A program made the position numbers and the translations under genes. The notes beneath the pieces are model-generated. The model ran no database searches. It was given only the letters and a program-made list of their open reading frames with translations, and was not told the origin of the DNA. From positions 239,145 through 303,144 of the forward strand of contig CALOAX010000018.1 of NCBI GenBank assembly GCA_942491485.1: 64,000 nucleotides of DNA. Reading direction: 5' to 3'. The DNA is from Desulfoluna sp942491485. GTDB lineage: Bacteria > Desulfobacterota > Desulfobacteria > Desulfobacterales > Desulfolunaceae. Of the stretch, positions 45,801 to 60,800 are shown in pieces. Positions within the stretch are counted from its first letter, which is position 1; every line of letters begins with the position of its first letter.

Positions 45801-48800
45801 TGTTCTCAACCGATTCAGCGCTTACAAATCAGGCGGCACGTTCCAGGATGTCTACAACACCCCTGACCGGCTCAATTACGGCGAGTTCTGGGTGCGCTCA
45901 GGCGGGACATTCAAGGTGAAGGTGGATATCGCCGATGACATCGGCCTGAAACGTTACGACATTTTCCGGCTGGATGAAAGTGGCCAGCCGGTGAGATTGC
46001 ATTTCAAGACGTACGACAGCGCATGCCCCGAGTTGCCGGAGGTCCATGATCTCCCGGATTATGAGATGACCTATGATGGCAGCGAGCCCGTGGAGTATCT
46101 GTTCCGTGTCACCGATACCGACGGAAAGACCTCGGACCGCACCATTCTGGTTCACCCCTTGGCCAATATCGCGCCGCAGATTCGCATCACCTCTCCCGGT
46201 TCGGATCAATACATTGCCGCCGGCACGTTCCGGCTCAAGCTCGGCGTCGTGGTGGCGGATGACCGTATGATCTCAAAAGACGATGTGGAGGTCTACGCCA
46301 ACGGAAAACGTCTTGCGCTCAAGGCGGTGGTGGATTTCGATCAGAGTGAGATCGGGGGAAAGGACGGTGTCGACACAGCCTACGAAGCGATTTACGACAG
46401 CTACGAAAAACTCTACTCCACAGATACGGCTGAAGCCTTAGGAAAGGCCACAAGCCCTCACTCGAAGCAGCTCCTCTACCTCCTCGATGTGCCCGATGGG
46501 TTGATTGGTGCCAATGAAACGGTGACGATGAAAGCCCTGGTCAGGGATTCCGAAGCGGTCCTGGGGCACCATGAGATCTCGTTTGTGGCGGCTGCCGATG
46601 AAATCTCCCCCGATATTGCCGTGACCCGTCCGGAGGTGGGCTTTGCCCTGGTCGAGGGCTCGCATGTGACGATGAAGGTAAGGGCCTTCGACAACGTAAA
46701 AGTGGACGCCATCGAGATCTACACGGCCTATGGGGTTACGAAGACGGATGGCACGGTGGTGGCTCCGGTTTACCCTACGGCTTCGGCGTTGTCTGTTTCC
46801 TCCATCGAGGCTCGCGATTTTCTACCCATCTCCACGGTGAATATCGACACCCCGGAATACGCGCAGCGTATCACGGCCCTGACCCTTGGGGAGATCCTGA
46901 AGCAGGAGGCCTTTGCCGGGATTGGCTCGGGGGATGTCTCGAACTACTTTCTCTGGGTGAAGCTGGTGGCCGTGGATGCGTCGGGCAACCCCCGCGTCCG
47001 GGAGGTCAGTTATCCGGTGTTAGCCGATGAACGTCCTGTGGTGGATATTGTCTCCCCTGCCAACGGAACGGCGGTGGTGGAAGGCAGCCGCGTGACCGTT
47101 CAATTGAACGCTTTTGATGATGTGGGCATCGACTCCGTGAGGCTAAGGGCCGTCCTCGGGGATCCCGGAACGGAAATCTTTAACACGGCCCTGCGCCAGG
47201 GCCCCTGGCAGTTCTCGGTGACGGTTCCCCCTTATACTGAGGTCGCCACGGATAATGAGGACGATAAGAAGAGGGCGAATCGGGTGGCGTTGACCGCCGA
47301 GGTGATCGATTCCTTCGGCGTTATGCACAACGGGGAGGAGTCCCATCGGAGCATAGACGGTCCCGTATACCTGACGATAGTGAAAGATGAGCCCCCCACC
47401 GTTGCCATTGGCAAGCCCAATGACGGGGATACGTTCATCGAGGGGACGATGTGCCTTGTGCAGGTCAATGCCGTGGACGATATCGGGGTGGACCGGGTGG
47501 AACTGCGGGTGGAGGGCCTCACCACGGGGGACCGGGTTTTTTCCGACAGCAAGTATCCCTTCGAGTTCCTGGTGGAGATCCCCTACGGCCAGCACGGCAA
47601 ACCCATTACGCTTACGGCCACGGCCACGGAGATGCGTGAAAATGGCTCGCCTCGTAGCGTGACAACGGCCAAGAGTACCCTCATAAATGTGGAACCGGAC
47701 GATGTCGATCCGGTAATCACCGTCTATTCTCCCGCCGAAACCGGTGCCGTGGCCGTGGAGAAACGGTCCCTCTATTTTGCGGCCAAAGTGGAGGACAACG
47801 TGGGGGTGAGCACCCTGGCGGTTTCCCTTCACATCAACGGTGAGCAAGTGAACCACCTTTTGCTGACCTCACCTCCCTTTCAGGGGAATATTCCCTTAAA
47901 AACCCTCGAGGCGTATCTCGGGGAGAGCGCAGCCAACCTGAAGAAGGTTGACATGGTGCTGCACTTCAAAGCCCTTGACGGTGCGGGCAATCCTGCGGCT
48001 GTGGATCGTTCGGTGGTGCTCATGCGCAACACGCCGCCCTCGGTCCAGGCCCTGCAGATCCTCGACTCCCGTGGGTACAACCTCGGCAACACGATGACGG
48101 AGATCACCGAAGGGCGTGAGATCGTCGTCAATGTCATTGCAACGGATCCCGAGGCGGGCATAGACACGGTGCGGCTCTACCGCTACCTGGGGGAGAGCGG
48201 TGGCTCCGGAAACGAAACCCTTGTGGGAACCGATACCGCGGCTCCGTTCCAGTTCCATCTGCGTGTTCCCGAAGGTGTTACGGATTCAGAGTTGTGCTTC
48301 AAGGCGCAGGCCGTGGACCTGGACGGGTACGCGTCCGACGACTCGGCCACCCGGTGCCTCACCATCCGGCCGGATCAACCGCCCACGGCGACACTGGTGG
48401 AACCGGTCGACGATGAATCTGTCGTCATTGACGGTCAACCGATTCGCATGACCGTGGAGACATGGGATGACCTGGGTCGGGAAGGCATGGACCGCGTGGT
48501 CTTCTTCGTCAACGATATCCCGGTTCAGACCGCCTACAACTCCCTCTACGAGACCAGCGGCGCCGTGGGTGGCGAGATGACCTATCAGGCGATCCTCTAT
48601 CCGCCCGAAGGCGTGCAGGGGTTTTTGATTTACGCCGTGGCCTATGACGTGAAGGGGCAGTCCGCCCAGACCCAGACGGTTCAGGTGGGACGGTTGGAAG
48701 ACACTGTCAAGCCGAAGATCAACCTTCTGTACCCCATGGATGCTGAAGTGCTTACCGCTGGTGAACCCGTTTCCCTGGAGGTGGGGGTGGAGGACATTGG

Positions 48801-51800
48801 GTCCATGGAGGAGCGCATCGTCACCATGACCTTCGTGCGCGAAGGCCTGGAGTCGCCCACCGGTTCCTTTGTCACCCTGGCCGAGGAGACCCGTGAACTG
48901 GGGTATCTTACGCCGGACCAGTTGAGCCCCCATGGCTATGAAAGCGATCCCGACAATTATTATTACCTCTACACTTTGCCGTACATATCATCGGATATCC
49001 TGAAACGGGAAGGGTATGACAACGAGCGGGTGCGTCTCACCGTGCGCGTGGAAACGAAAAACCATACGGTCTTCTCTACGTCCCGTCTCGAAATCGGCCT
49101 GCCCCTGTCGCAGCGGGACTACATGCTTCCCGCATCACCTGATGGAGGCGGCGAGGTGCTTCAGGCCGGCCGAAGCATTCACTATTCGTCACTGGCCCGG
49201 TGGGGGGAGGGGACCGACCTCCTGGGGGCCTGGTCCACGATGGATCCCGCACGCATCGACCCGGAGTTTGCCTCTGAGGCGGCGTTGGCGAAGCCAGCGT
49301 ATACCGGGCTCTTCCTGCCCGGAACGGAGTTTGGAACTGGCGCGGGCGGTTCTGTGGTGTCCGAGGAAGAGGTGCGTTATGTCTATGCCCCCATCATGGC
49401 CGGCGCCCAGGATCTCTTTGCCGGCACCATCACCGATATCTGTGCGGGTGAGTATGTTGTGGTCGCCTCAAAGGCCGGTTCAAGCGGCTCTGCCGAGCCA
49501 GGCAAGGATAGTTTTGCGGGCCTTCTCTCCCGCGAGATCGGCATGAAGACGGAAACCGGAAGCGTGACCCTTTCCAACACCTCCGGTGAGATGCTCCTTT
49601 ACACCAAGAAAAATGGGAATCACCAGTTCGGCCTGTCCTGGTCCGTGACGGGACGGGTGGACATGCCCTACAAAGAGGTTTACGGGCTGGTGCGCACAGG
49701 AAATCTCGTGCTGGTGGCCAACGGCCATGGGGGCATTCAGGTGATTCACGCCGGCAACCCGGCGGCCCCCTATCATGTGGGGTACATCAAGCCGTTCGGC
49801 TACGCCCGCGATGTGGCCGTGAAGGATCATTTTGCCGTGATTGCGGCATCCCACGAAGGGGTTGTCATTGCCGACCTGAACGATCCGGCAATGCCTGTCA
49901 TCGGCGGTGTGGACACTCTGGGGGTTGCCAACCGTCTGTTTATCGAAGGGGACACGGCCTATGTGACCAACCTGTCCGGAGACGGGTTTGTGTCGGAGCT
50001 GACGGTGGTGGACCTCACCGACCCCTACCATCCGACAGTGGATTCGGTGATTCCCCTGAAACCCGCCCGCAAAGACCTGGTGGCGGACGGGGTGTACGAT
50101 GTGGTGGTCACCGGCGGAAAGGCATACGCCAGCGTGCTCTACTCCGACCAGGAAGATCGGCCGGTGCGGTCCATGGTGGAGGTGATCTCCCTGGACAAGG
50201 AGGGCGATCCGGAGCTTGACGCCACCGTGCCCGTGGTGATCCACCGAACGGCGGATGCCGGCAATTTCGCCCCCCGTTCCCTCGTGATGGCGGATGGCAG
50301 GCTGAAGGTGGGGGCGTCCCGCTTAGGGGTTGCCACCGTGGAACCCCATACCTTGAGTGTCGTGGACCATACGCCGGGAATGGATGAAGAGGATGTGTCC
50401 ACCCATGATCCGGGAATCGGCATCACCTTTTCCCATGTTTTCCCCGAAAGTGAAGATTTCTCCGGGCATCTGCGCGTGCTTTCCGGAAGCGACCGCCCGG
50501 GGATCGGCCTGGATGTGACCGATCTGTTTGATATCGCCTTTAAAGAGACCGATGGCGAGGTGTCTTACCGACGTGTGCGTTTGGCCCTGAAATCCGACGC
50601 CACCCTTGCGAGCAACACCCAGTACTTTGTCACCGTGACCAAGGGGCTGGCCCCGTTGACCGGGATGCCCATGACCGCCGATTACACCTTTCGGTTTATG
50701 ACCGCGGCCTCGGGCGCGAGCCAGAAACCGGAGATCTCCGGCATCACGCCTGCCACCGGAGGCATTGAAGGCAACACCCTGGTGACCGTTACGGGACAGG
50801 AGTTTGGTGAGAACGCCCTTCTTTTTATCGGCGGCCAGCAGCTTCCGGTGGAAGAGGCCACAGGGCCGGATGAAGAGGGCGTGTGGACCCTTCGGGCCCG
50901 GACCGTGCCCAATTACGCAGGGCCGGCTTCGGTTCGCGTGGTGACGGAAAGCGGACTTGAAGATACGGTCATCGGCGGGTTTACCTATGTGGACCGGCTG
51001 ACCGTCTCCTTTATCCACCCGGCGGTTGTGCGTGTGGAGCAGGGGGGCGAAGGGGACCGCGTGGAGGTGGTGGGGTACGGTTTCCACGAGGGGATCCGCC
51101 TGCGGGCCTGGCAGAGCGGCCGGCCGGACAGCGCCGTGGAGGTGACCCCCGGAGCCGCCATCGGGCAGGGAAAAGGTGCGCTGACCCTGTACAGCAGCGA
51201 GAAAATGACCTGGACGGTGCCGGATTTTGGCGCATCTTACCGGGGCTTTGTCGATGTCGAGGTCCGGGACACTCAGAACCGCTATTACCTTCCCAAGGCC
51301 CTGTTCTATGGTCGGCTCCAGGTGGATCGTCTGGTGGAGACCGATCGATGCAATGAGACCGATTGTTCCGATTTTATGCCTGATGCCCGGAAATTGCCCC
51401 CCGGGCTCATCGTGGACATGCTTTCCGATTCCGATCTCGGGGTGATCTATGTGGCGGGCCGTGGAGACCAGGCCCGCCGATACAACGGGCTTCATGCCAA
51501 GTCCCTGGAAGCGTTCGAGCGGTTCACCGACCCCGGGTGGATCTCCCTGATCCGGTACGATGCCGACGCCCTGACCAATGCGGAAGCCATGCATCAGCTT
51601 GGCTATTACAACCTGCCGCCGGCCCTGGTGCCCCGTGCCTTGGTCCTGGGGACATCCCATCTCTACCTTTCCGCCCGTGGCGATAATTGCCCATACATCA
51701 AGGCGCCCTTTGAGAACCAGAACACCATTCTGGTGTTCGATCGCCTGCAGGAACTGCCCGGAGAGGGCGAGCTCGGTCAGGACCGGACCCATGTGTACAG

Positions 51801-54800
51801 CCTGCCCATCCATTTTTCAGCGGCCCCGGTCTCCATGGCCATTGCGGGTGACCTTCTCTTTGCCGCCGTGCCGGGTGAAGGGGTGGCGGTGCTCTCCCTG
51901 GCGGACCCGTCACGTCCCACCCTGATCCGGACCCTGACCCACGGGTATGCCAACGGGCAGCGGGTGGCCTTGAACCCACAAACCGTTTTTATCTCCGATG
52001 GGCGGCTTGTGGTGGGCTGTCCCCGGATGGTCTCGACACAAGGGGAGTGCTGGCCACATCCCCAGGCCGGTTCCCTCTACCTTTTTGACATCGATGCCCC
52101 GACCGTGCCCCAGGTGGGCTACCGAAGCCGGATGGGGCTGGTGGCTCCGGTGGCGGGGGAGGCACGAGTGGTGCATTCCTCCGGCGGCATGCTGAACTTT
52201 GGTCAATTTGACCTGATAAACGATCAGGTGCGCCCTGGGGAGGCTTACGAGCCCGGCGGATTCCATTTGCCCGGTCGCGCCATGAGCCTGTTTGCCGGTC
52301 GGACCGTCTCCGGCACGGCGGGCGGTACAATGATTTTGAAGAACCCCGCCACCCTCTACATTCCAGTGTTTGATACCGGGCAGCGTGGAAACACGACGCT
52401 TCTGGACGCCACGGTTCTGCAATTGCCCGAATGCGAAACCGCGGTCTGCTCCACAATGCTGGACGAGGGGATCATTGCGGTGGCGTCGGCATCCACCAAA
52501 CGGGGCTCTTCACACTTGGCCCTTATCGACACCCTCACCCTGGACCTCCGGTCGTCACGGCCGAGTGCAGGGGAGACCGGGGTCGCTCTTTCTCAGGCCA
52601 TTGAGCTGCGTTTAACGCGGGCCCTTACGGACTCGCAGAAAACCTGGGTGGAAAACAAGGCCACACTGGACCTGATTCATGAGGACGGCACGGAGGCCGG
52701 AAGTGCCGTTCCCTTTGCCGTGAGTTACCCGGATGAGGATACCGTGCGCCTGACGCCTGACGGCGACCTGGATCACTCGGCCAAGTACAAGGTGGTGATG
52801 AGGGGCGTTCCCGGCAGTCGGCGGACCGAAGGCCTGTTCGACCTTGACATCCCCTTTGAGACGGGTGCGGGCAGCGGTTCCGCGCCAGAGATCCTGCATC
52901 TGTCCAAACGGGTGGTAAGCACCACCGGCGGGACCCTTCAGGCCATCGTCCGACATGCTGGGTCTCTGAGCTTTATGGTGGCCGGCCAGGTGGCCCCTGC
53001 CACCTGGGTGGAAGAAAACGCCGAGGGCGACGGAGTGTACGAGTTAACCCTGCCTGCTAACACCGCAGGGCCGGCTACCCTTGAGGTAACCAATGACGGC
53101 GGTGGAATGGACCGGCTCGTCGGTGCGGTTCTCTATGCCGAACCCCTGTATCTCAAGGATCTGGCTCCTGATTCGGGATCGGTCCATGGCGGGACCCCCG
53201 TCACCATCCGGGGCCGGGGATTCACCTCCGGGGACGGCGAGGTGACGGTCTCCTTCGGTGGCGTGCCCGCGCCGCAGGAGAGCATCAAGGTCCTGAACGA
53301 AACCACCCTTCAGGTCACCACCCCGGCCTTCCGCCTGGGGGCCGTGGACGTGACCGTGACCCTTGCCAACGGGCGCAGCGAAACCCTGGACGGGGCCTTC
53401 ACCTACCTTCAGCCGTCCCAGTCCCGGATCGAGGGGGGCGGCCGGATCTACGATCTGTGCCTGGACCCGTTCGGTTATTACCTGACTGCCGCGGCAGGCG
53501 CCCAGGGGGTCCTGATTTACGTCGTCGATTCCTCGGCATGGACCAATGGGGAGATCGCGTCGCTGGATGCTGAGGCCCTCCGTCAGACGGTGGACCTGAA
53601 TGGGGACGGCAAGGACGACCGGATTGTTTCTTCCCTGAAGCTTCCGGGCGGGTATTGGGCCCTGGGGGCTACCAACTATTTTGAGCGGGGCGTCGACCGT
53701 ATTCTGGTGACCGCGGTGAAACCGGGTGAGTCCGGGAGCTCTCGTCTTTTTGTGATCAGTTATCCCGATGATGCCTTGTCCGATGCCACGGTTCTTTACA
53801 GCCTGCCCCTGGGCACCAGCCTGGCCCGCGGTATCGATGCGGAGAACAGCGCCGCCGTGGTGGCCATGGGAGACGGGGGGCTTGGGTTTGTGGATATCCA
53901 TCTCCAGACCAAGGCCTACCTGGTGGAGAATTTGCCTCTGGGTGACGGGCAATCGGCCCTGGATGTGGATCCCTTTGGCGTGGCGGGCAATGCCGATGCC
54001 TGGTATGCGGTGGCGTCCGGTGATTTCGACCTTGCGAAGAACCGACTGGTGTCGGGCGCGCAGAATACCGGCGGTGGCTTTTATATCGTTCGGAAAAACA
54101 GCGATCAGGGATTAGCCATCGCCTCACACCTGGAGATTCCCTGTTCCACCGTGAAGGTTTGGGGCTCTTTTGCCTACCTTGCCGCAGGCGATGCGGGGCT
54201 CGTGATTGTGGACCTGGCCGATCCCTACAATCCCAAAGTGGTTTCCCGGCTGACCGAGGCGGGAAGCGTGTGGGACGTGGATGTCAGCGGCCATACAGCC
54301 TACCTGGCCCTGGGTGGTGGCGGCATACTCACCGTGGACGTGACCCGTCCGGAGGCTCCGCTGCCCCTCGAAGGCATGGCCACAGACGCGGAGAATCCCA
54401 TCGAGGCCATCGTGGCCGGTGCCTACAGTGCCATGGGCGGCGGCACGCAGGCCGTTCAGGTAACCCCGGACATCTCCCTGAAGGTTGTGGGGATCGACCC
54501 CTCGACTGGTGTCTTCGGTCCCGTTCAAGGCGGCGGGCATACCCTTCGGGTCCGGTTCAACAAAGCCGTGGACCAGTGGGATGCCAACCTGACCCATTTT
54601 GATTTGTTGGATGCCCAGGGGGCACCCCTGCCATGTGAGGTGGGGCTGAACGGCAATACAGCCGAGCTCACGCTCAAGGAAAACCATGGCCTCGGCACCG
54701 GCGACACGGTGTCCGTGGTTGTTCGGGCAGGCGTGGAATCCGTGAATCTGATTAGCGGAAACGATCCTGTGGTGCTTTACCGGCTTCCGCAGGAGCAGCG

Positions 54801-57800
54801 ATTCACCCTGGTCTATGCAGAGACATCATCCCTTGTCCTCGGGTTGGACAGTGTCGTGCCGAGGCGCCTTCCCCTCGGCAAGCCATCGGTGGTGACCGTT
54901 TCCGGCAAGGGTTTGCCGCCTTCGAAGGAGAAGGTGCACCTCTTCGTGGGCGGTGTGGAAGCAGACGTGCTCTCCTGCGAGGTGACGGATGCCGGTCTTT
55001 CCACGGGGATCGTCACTGCCCGGGTCCCTGCACTCAAGGTTCCGGGGGCCTGTGACGTGACCGTGACGGTCCATGGGGACGAAGGGGAGGCGATGGCCAT
55101 CCTCAAGGGGGGGATTGTCGTGGACGCCCCCATTCGGTTTGATTCTCTGTCACCCCAATGGGGCCCCTCCACAGGGGGCACCACCCTGACGATTCTCGGG
55201 GACGGATTCGAGCCCGGCAACACGGTGATGGACGGACTTGGCATACGTATCGGCGATGTGCCGGTTCGCAGCATTCGGGTTCTCTCCACGAGCCGCATCG
55301 AGGTGGTGACCCGGGGCGGCCGACCCGGCCGCCATGAAGTGGTAGGAACGGACCGCTACGACAACGAAACACGACTGACACTCTCCGAGGGGTTTGGCTA
55401 CGGCCTGAACCGTATTCGCACCCAGGGCCTTGCCGATGTTTATCCCTCGGATGTGGTTGTTGTCGATCATAACACCGGGTTGGCCCTTACCAATGGTGGA
55501 CTTCTGGTGGACGGCTACTTCTGGCGGGACCTCGGGGGGGGGCAGGCCTGCGACCAGGCTCAGCCGGCAAGGATGATCGAATCCATGCGGGCCGCCTCCT
55601 TCGATATTCAGGATCCCAACAAGCCCATGTTGGTGGGGGGCGTCTCCTCCCTGCCTTCCGGGCCGGAGGCAGATCGGCTCACTGCCGCCATGGCAAAGGG
55701 TTCTTTGGATTATCCTTTGGGCATTGATTCGGCACGTATTGTGCCGGTGGTGGAGATGGAAGAGGGGGCTCTTCGTAAACGCCTTTATGTGGCTTCGGGA
55801 AGCGGCGGGGTGGCCGTGTTGAACCTGGACGAGGCCAACGGCCTGCAACTCATGACGCAGACCCTTGACGGGATGGACAACGGTGGGACGGATGCTTTCC
55901 TTGGGGATATGGGGTTCGTGGGAGACCTGGCGAAAGTCGGGTCCCTGGTCTATGCTGCGCGGGCCGAACACAGCGGCATGTGCGATCTTCCGTTTACCTG
56001 CTGCCAGTTCTGCGAAAGCACCACACCGGAAGACGGTGGGGTGGAGATGATCAGCTATGCCTCACCCGTAGATCCGGTCTACCTGGGGCCGCTGGCGACA
56101 CCCGACGGATTCTCCCTGGCAGGCAGCGGTATGGTGGTGAATCACGATGGGTGGCTTTATGCCGGTGGCTACCAGATGGGTGCCTTCTGGAACAGCTGTT
56201 ACCTGGGGAGAGAACGTTCCCTGGCACGCCCCGATGGGTATTCCGGGCCCAGCCTGGTTTCGGCCGTTAACCTGGCCGATCCGGCCCTGACCCGTCTTAT
56301 TGATTTCGACTCCCATGTCCTTGACCTTGCTTTTTATGGACGGTATCTCATCGCTGCCCTGGGCAGTGACGGAATCGAGCTGTTCAGAGTCGATGACCCG
56401 GAACGGCGGACCCGTGTCTCCTTTGATTATACCCTTCAGAACAATGCGGGCACAGCCACGCGTCTCAGGCTGGCCGGCAACCTGCTTTTTGTCAGCTGCG
56501 AAGAAGGCAGTGTCGTGGTGGTGGACCTTTCCGATCCCGAGGCCCCGGAGATTATCTCCGCAGGCAATACCATCATGAACGAGTCGGTGGACTATTTCAA
56601 AGGCCATCTGGTGGCCGTCGGCGGCAAGAGTGGGCTGACCACCCTGGAATTGCCGGGAAGTTTCGTGGCGGAAACCAGTGTGCCGGAGGGCGGTGTGTTG
56701 CCTACCGAAGGCGGATTGGTTCTCACCTTTAACGAATACATGGAGGAGGCCTCCCTTCAGGAAGAGGGGGCCATCACCCTTGTGCGCGCGGACACTGGTG
56801 AACCGGCAACGGGTCTTGCGGTAACCGCCATCCATCCGGAAGAAGAGAGTGCTCGGCGGTTTGCCGTTGCCTTTGATACGGCGGCGGACACCGAATACGA
56901 ACTCCGGGTGACCTTGGCCCGCAACCTGAGAAGCACGGGCCTCTGGAGACCGTTCCGGTTGCGTTTTGCCACGGCCCATGAGGGAAGCCGTGCCCTCTCC
57001 CTGACCCATGTGAAGGATGGTGCCTTTCATCAGGGGGGCAATGGCGACATCATCGTCACCGGCCAGGGGTTCTTGCAGAATGGATTGGCTGTCTACGTGG
57101 ATCATCACGCCGTCTCTTTTGGTGTGGGCAGCGATGACACCCTGACCCTGCCCGAAGGGTGCATGAATCTTCTGGAGCTTTCTGCTGGTCCCCATACCCT
57201 TCGCGTCACTGCAGGGGGGCTGTCCGCCATCCTGCCCGGTGGGATTCTGGTGGGGGAAGTGCCCGACACGGTCGCACTGTCTCTCTCAAAGGATTCCGGG
57301 CATGTCTCCGGTGGAGATGCCATGATCGTGCATGCCGATGCCAGGGTCTTCCTGCCCGGGGCCCGGGTGGTGCTTCGGTCCGAAGCCGGAGATGAGATCC
57401 GGACGGAGATGACGGCCGAGGGGAACGTGCTGCGTGACTTGAAGGACAATGTCATCGACCTTCAGACTTTCCGTTTCGCCATGCCGGCTGTTCTGGATGC
57501 GGGCCTCTACGATATCTTTGTCGAAACCGGCGGGCGGGAACTCTTTGCCGGGACCTACTCCTACACCCTGGAAGGGGGGCGGGGCATTGACCTGCCCAAT
57601 TATCCCCCCATGAAGATCGGGGGCACGGTGACCGCAGGAGATCTCCTGTTCGTCGGTGTGATGGCCGGAGTGGATTCCAACTGGCAAAACCGGTTCCTCA
57701 TGCGCTACGGCCTTGAAATTTACGACACCACCATCTGGGACCGACCCATCAGACTCTCCCAGGTGCGCCTGAGTCAGCCCGTGACCGGGGTTGAGGTGGC

Positions 57801-60800
57801 TGGTGACGTGGTGTACCTGGCAAACGGCGCCGAGGGCCTGGTCCTGGTGGGCGTGCACGATCCCGGCGCCCCCCTTGTGCTGGGACGCTTCCCCGTGCCG
57901 GGCAACAACGCCACGGACGTGGCGCTGGATCGCCGGACGGGCGTTCTGGCCCTTGCCGTGGCAGGCTCCCTGGGAGAGGGGTATGTCCGTTTCTTCAATA
58001 CCCTGGATCCGGAACTCGATCCGCCCGACGGGTACGAGACCCTCGTGCTCGGAGGCGACCTCCTTGGGGGAAAACCCGCGGACATTCAGTGGCACGATGG
58101 AAAACTCTACATCCTCCTTAATACCTCCGGCCACCTTCGCATGGCCGTCTACGATCCCGATACCGGGGTGGGCGGATGTGTGGTGCATGATCTGGCCAAA
58201 GGGGAGGTCTCCTCGGCCTCGCTGGCAAATCTTTCCTTTGTGGTCCAGTTTGGTCAGGTGGTCCTGACCAACGGCCGTGAGATGCTGATCATGAAGGAGA
58301 CGGACACCGGCGGGTATGATCTCGCTTATTGGCAGAACGGTTCGGATTTTGTCCACAGCGATTCGGATTCGCCAGGCTATGAACTCTATGACCACAATGG
58401 ATCGATCTTTATCTCCAACAGCCAGGGCGTGGCGGACACACCTTCGCCTTATTTGGCCCTCACTTCGGTGGCTCCGGCATTCGGCTCCCGCGTGGCTGCT
58501 GGCGAGTCGATTCGCTTGCGCTTCAACCGTCTGATTCATACCGGCCTTGCCGATAGCGAAGGTGGAGGGGCTTCCACGGACACCGGCCAGGGCGAGTCCT
58601 CTTACGACCCGTCCGATGTCATCCATGTCACGCGTCTCATAGAAGGGGGAGCGGCGGAGCCGGTTCCGGCAGAAGCATGGGACCTGCTTGCCGTGAACAC
58701 CCTGTCTGGCGGCTGCATTGACATTGTATTCACCGATACGACGCTTCCTTCGGGCCTTTACCGCATCACGGTCGATCAAGGCCTGAAGGGGCTCTCGTCC
58801 GATGTAACCCTGGTCCGGGCTGTTGAGGGCACCTTCGAACTGGCCCAGGGCACACGCCCGGTCATCGAACAAGTTTACCGCCAATCCGGTTCCGATCGGA
58901 AGATCCCGTACTTCCATGGGGACGGCACGGAAACCGTGGTGGTGGAAGGTGCAAATTTCGGCACGGATGCGTCGGTCCTTTCCGTCACGGTGGGGATGGG
59001 GGCCCAGGCTGTCGATTCGTCGAGTCTCACCGTCAACGACACGGGTACGGTTTTGACTTATGATCTTCCCCGGCTCTACCTCGAACGCCAGACCTGCGCC
59101 CTGACTCTCACCATCAGGAAAGGGGAGCTTTCGGCACAGCGTAACGGTGCCCTGGTGATCCAGCCCGGAGCCACCCTGCAGAGCCTTTCCCCTGTCACCG
59201 GTCCTCCCGAAGGGGGCAACCGGGTCAATCTCTATGGCGTGGGTTTCAATGCCGACATGGTTGTGCGATTCGGCGGTGTTGTTGCCGGCGATCTGAGGCT
59301 GCGAAACAGTGGGCATCTTGAAGTCCGGGTCCCTGCCGGATCTTTTGGTTACGCCGATGTCTCCGTGGAGAGCCGCTTCTTCCCCGATGAGGTCTCTTCG
59401 CTCTCATCGGTCTACTTCTACGCCGGCAAGGAGACGGGCTCCGTCAACCTGGAGCACGGAGGGAAAACCCTCAGCCCGGTTTCAGCCATCGTCGTCAAGG
59501 ACCAGATTCTCTACACGGCCACAGGCGGCACCTATCCGCTCTTTGATCGCCAGGGCCGCTCCCTGGGCGTCGGTCGGTCACACCTCGGGCAGCTTATCCT
59601 TACCGATATCTCCGATCCCGTGCATCCGGAGCTGATGCTCAAAGAGGTGGGGGATCAGCAGAGCCCCTTCTTCCATGAGGTCGCCTTTGATCAGAACACC
59701 GCAGGCTTTGCCGCTCTGGCCATTGACGGCGATGACCTGATGATTGCAGGGGGCACGAGGCTGGAGCATTTCGATCTGACCCTTCCGGCCGATCCCCTGC
59801 GTCTGCCGCCCCTTTCGCTGCCCTCCAGGGCTCGGTCCCTCTCCGTGGAAGGTGGGGTGTGCTATGTGGCCATGGAAAGCGGCATCGGTATCTACACCGC
59901 GGGCGACGACCGGCGCTTTAAGCTGCATCACTTCATCTCCCGGGAGGCTTTGGGGGGCTCCCCCGGCACGGTAATGGTGGACGGGGATACGCTTTATATC
60001 GGGCTTCCGGGTGAAAACCACCTGGCATCCGTGGAACTCACCTCGGGCATCTACGGGCTGCAGGTAGACATGGCCTTGGCCGATACCATGGGCCGTGCGG
60101 TGAGTCCGGCTCATATGCTCCGGGCCGGTTCCCTGATCTTTGTCTCCGGCGGGACCTCCGGGACGGTGACAGCCTATGGCCAGGGTGCCGATGACCTCTG
60201 GGTGCCCGTGGGGGATATCACCCTCAAACACCTGATCGAAAACGGCGAGCTGTATGCGGGACGCATGCTCTGCTACGGCCAGACCCTGGCCGTTACCGGA
60301 GGGGACGGCGACCTGCAGCTCTTTGATATCTCCGCCTGGCTCGAAGGGAAGTTCGGCAACGAGGTAACGTTAAAGAACTACTATGCCATGACGGGTTCCG
60401 TCTCTGCCGTTGCCTTCAACATGGGCAGTCTTTATGCCGGGACGGCCTTTGCCTGGGTGGGGGACACCCCATCGGAAAACCCCTTTGAAAGCGCCTCCTC
60501 CATCGGGGCCATCAGCGGCAGCCTCAACACCCTGGCGGACAGTGATTTCGGCGTGGTGGCCCAGGTGCCGTCCCCCATGGGGGCCCTTTCGTCGGATGAA
60601 GCGGTGGAGATCCAGTTCAACCGGATCCTCGATCCGGCCCTTCTGGATACCTTTGCCGACCAATGGTTGACGGTGAGTCGGTCCGGGGCCCAGGTCGCGG
60701 GTATCGTGTCGCACCGCATTACCAACGAGGGCAGCCGGCTCCTCTTCCGGCCCCTGGTTCCCTTTGAGGATCATACCCTGTACCGTGCCGTGCTCTCCCG

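Noticed and set aside
57286..59316. Long open frame on the minus strand (676 codons), and similar long antisense frames within 42.5-62.3 kb
   Set aside because: They lie opposite the GC-rich giant gene, their translations look like no protein family, and codon bias of the plus-strand gene explains the lack of stops.
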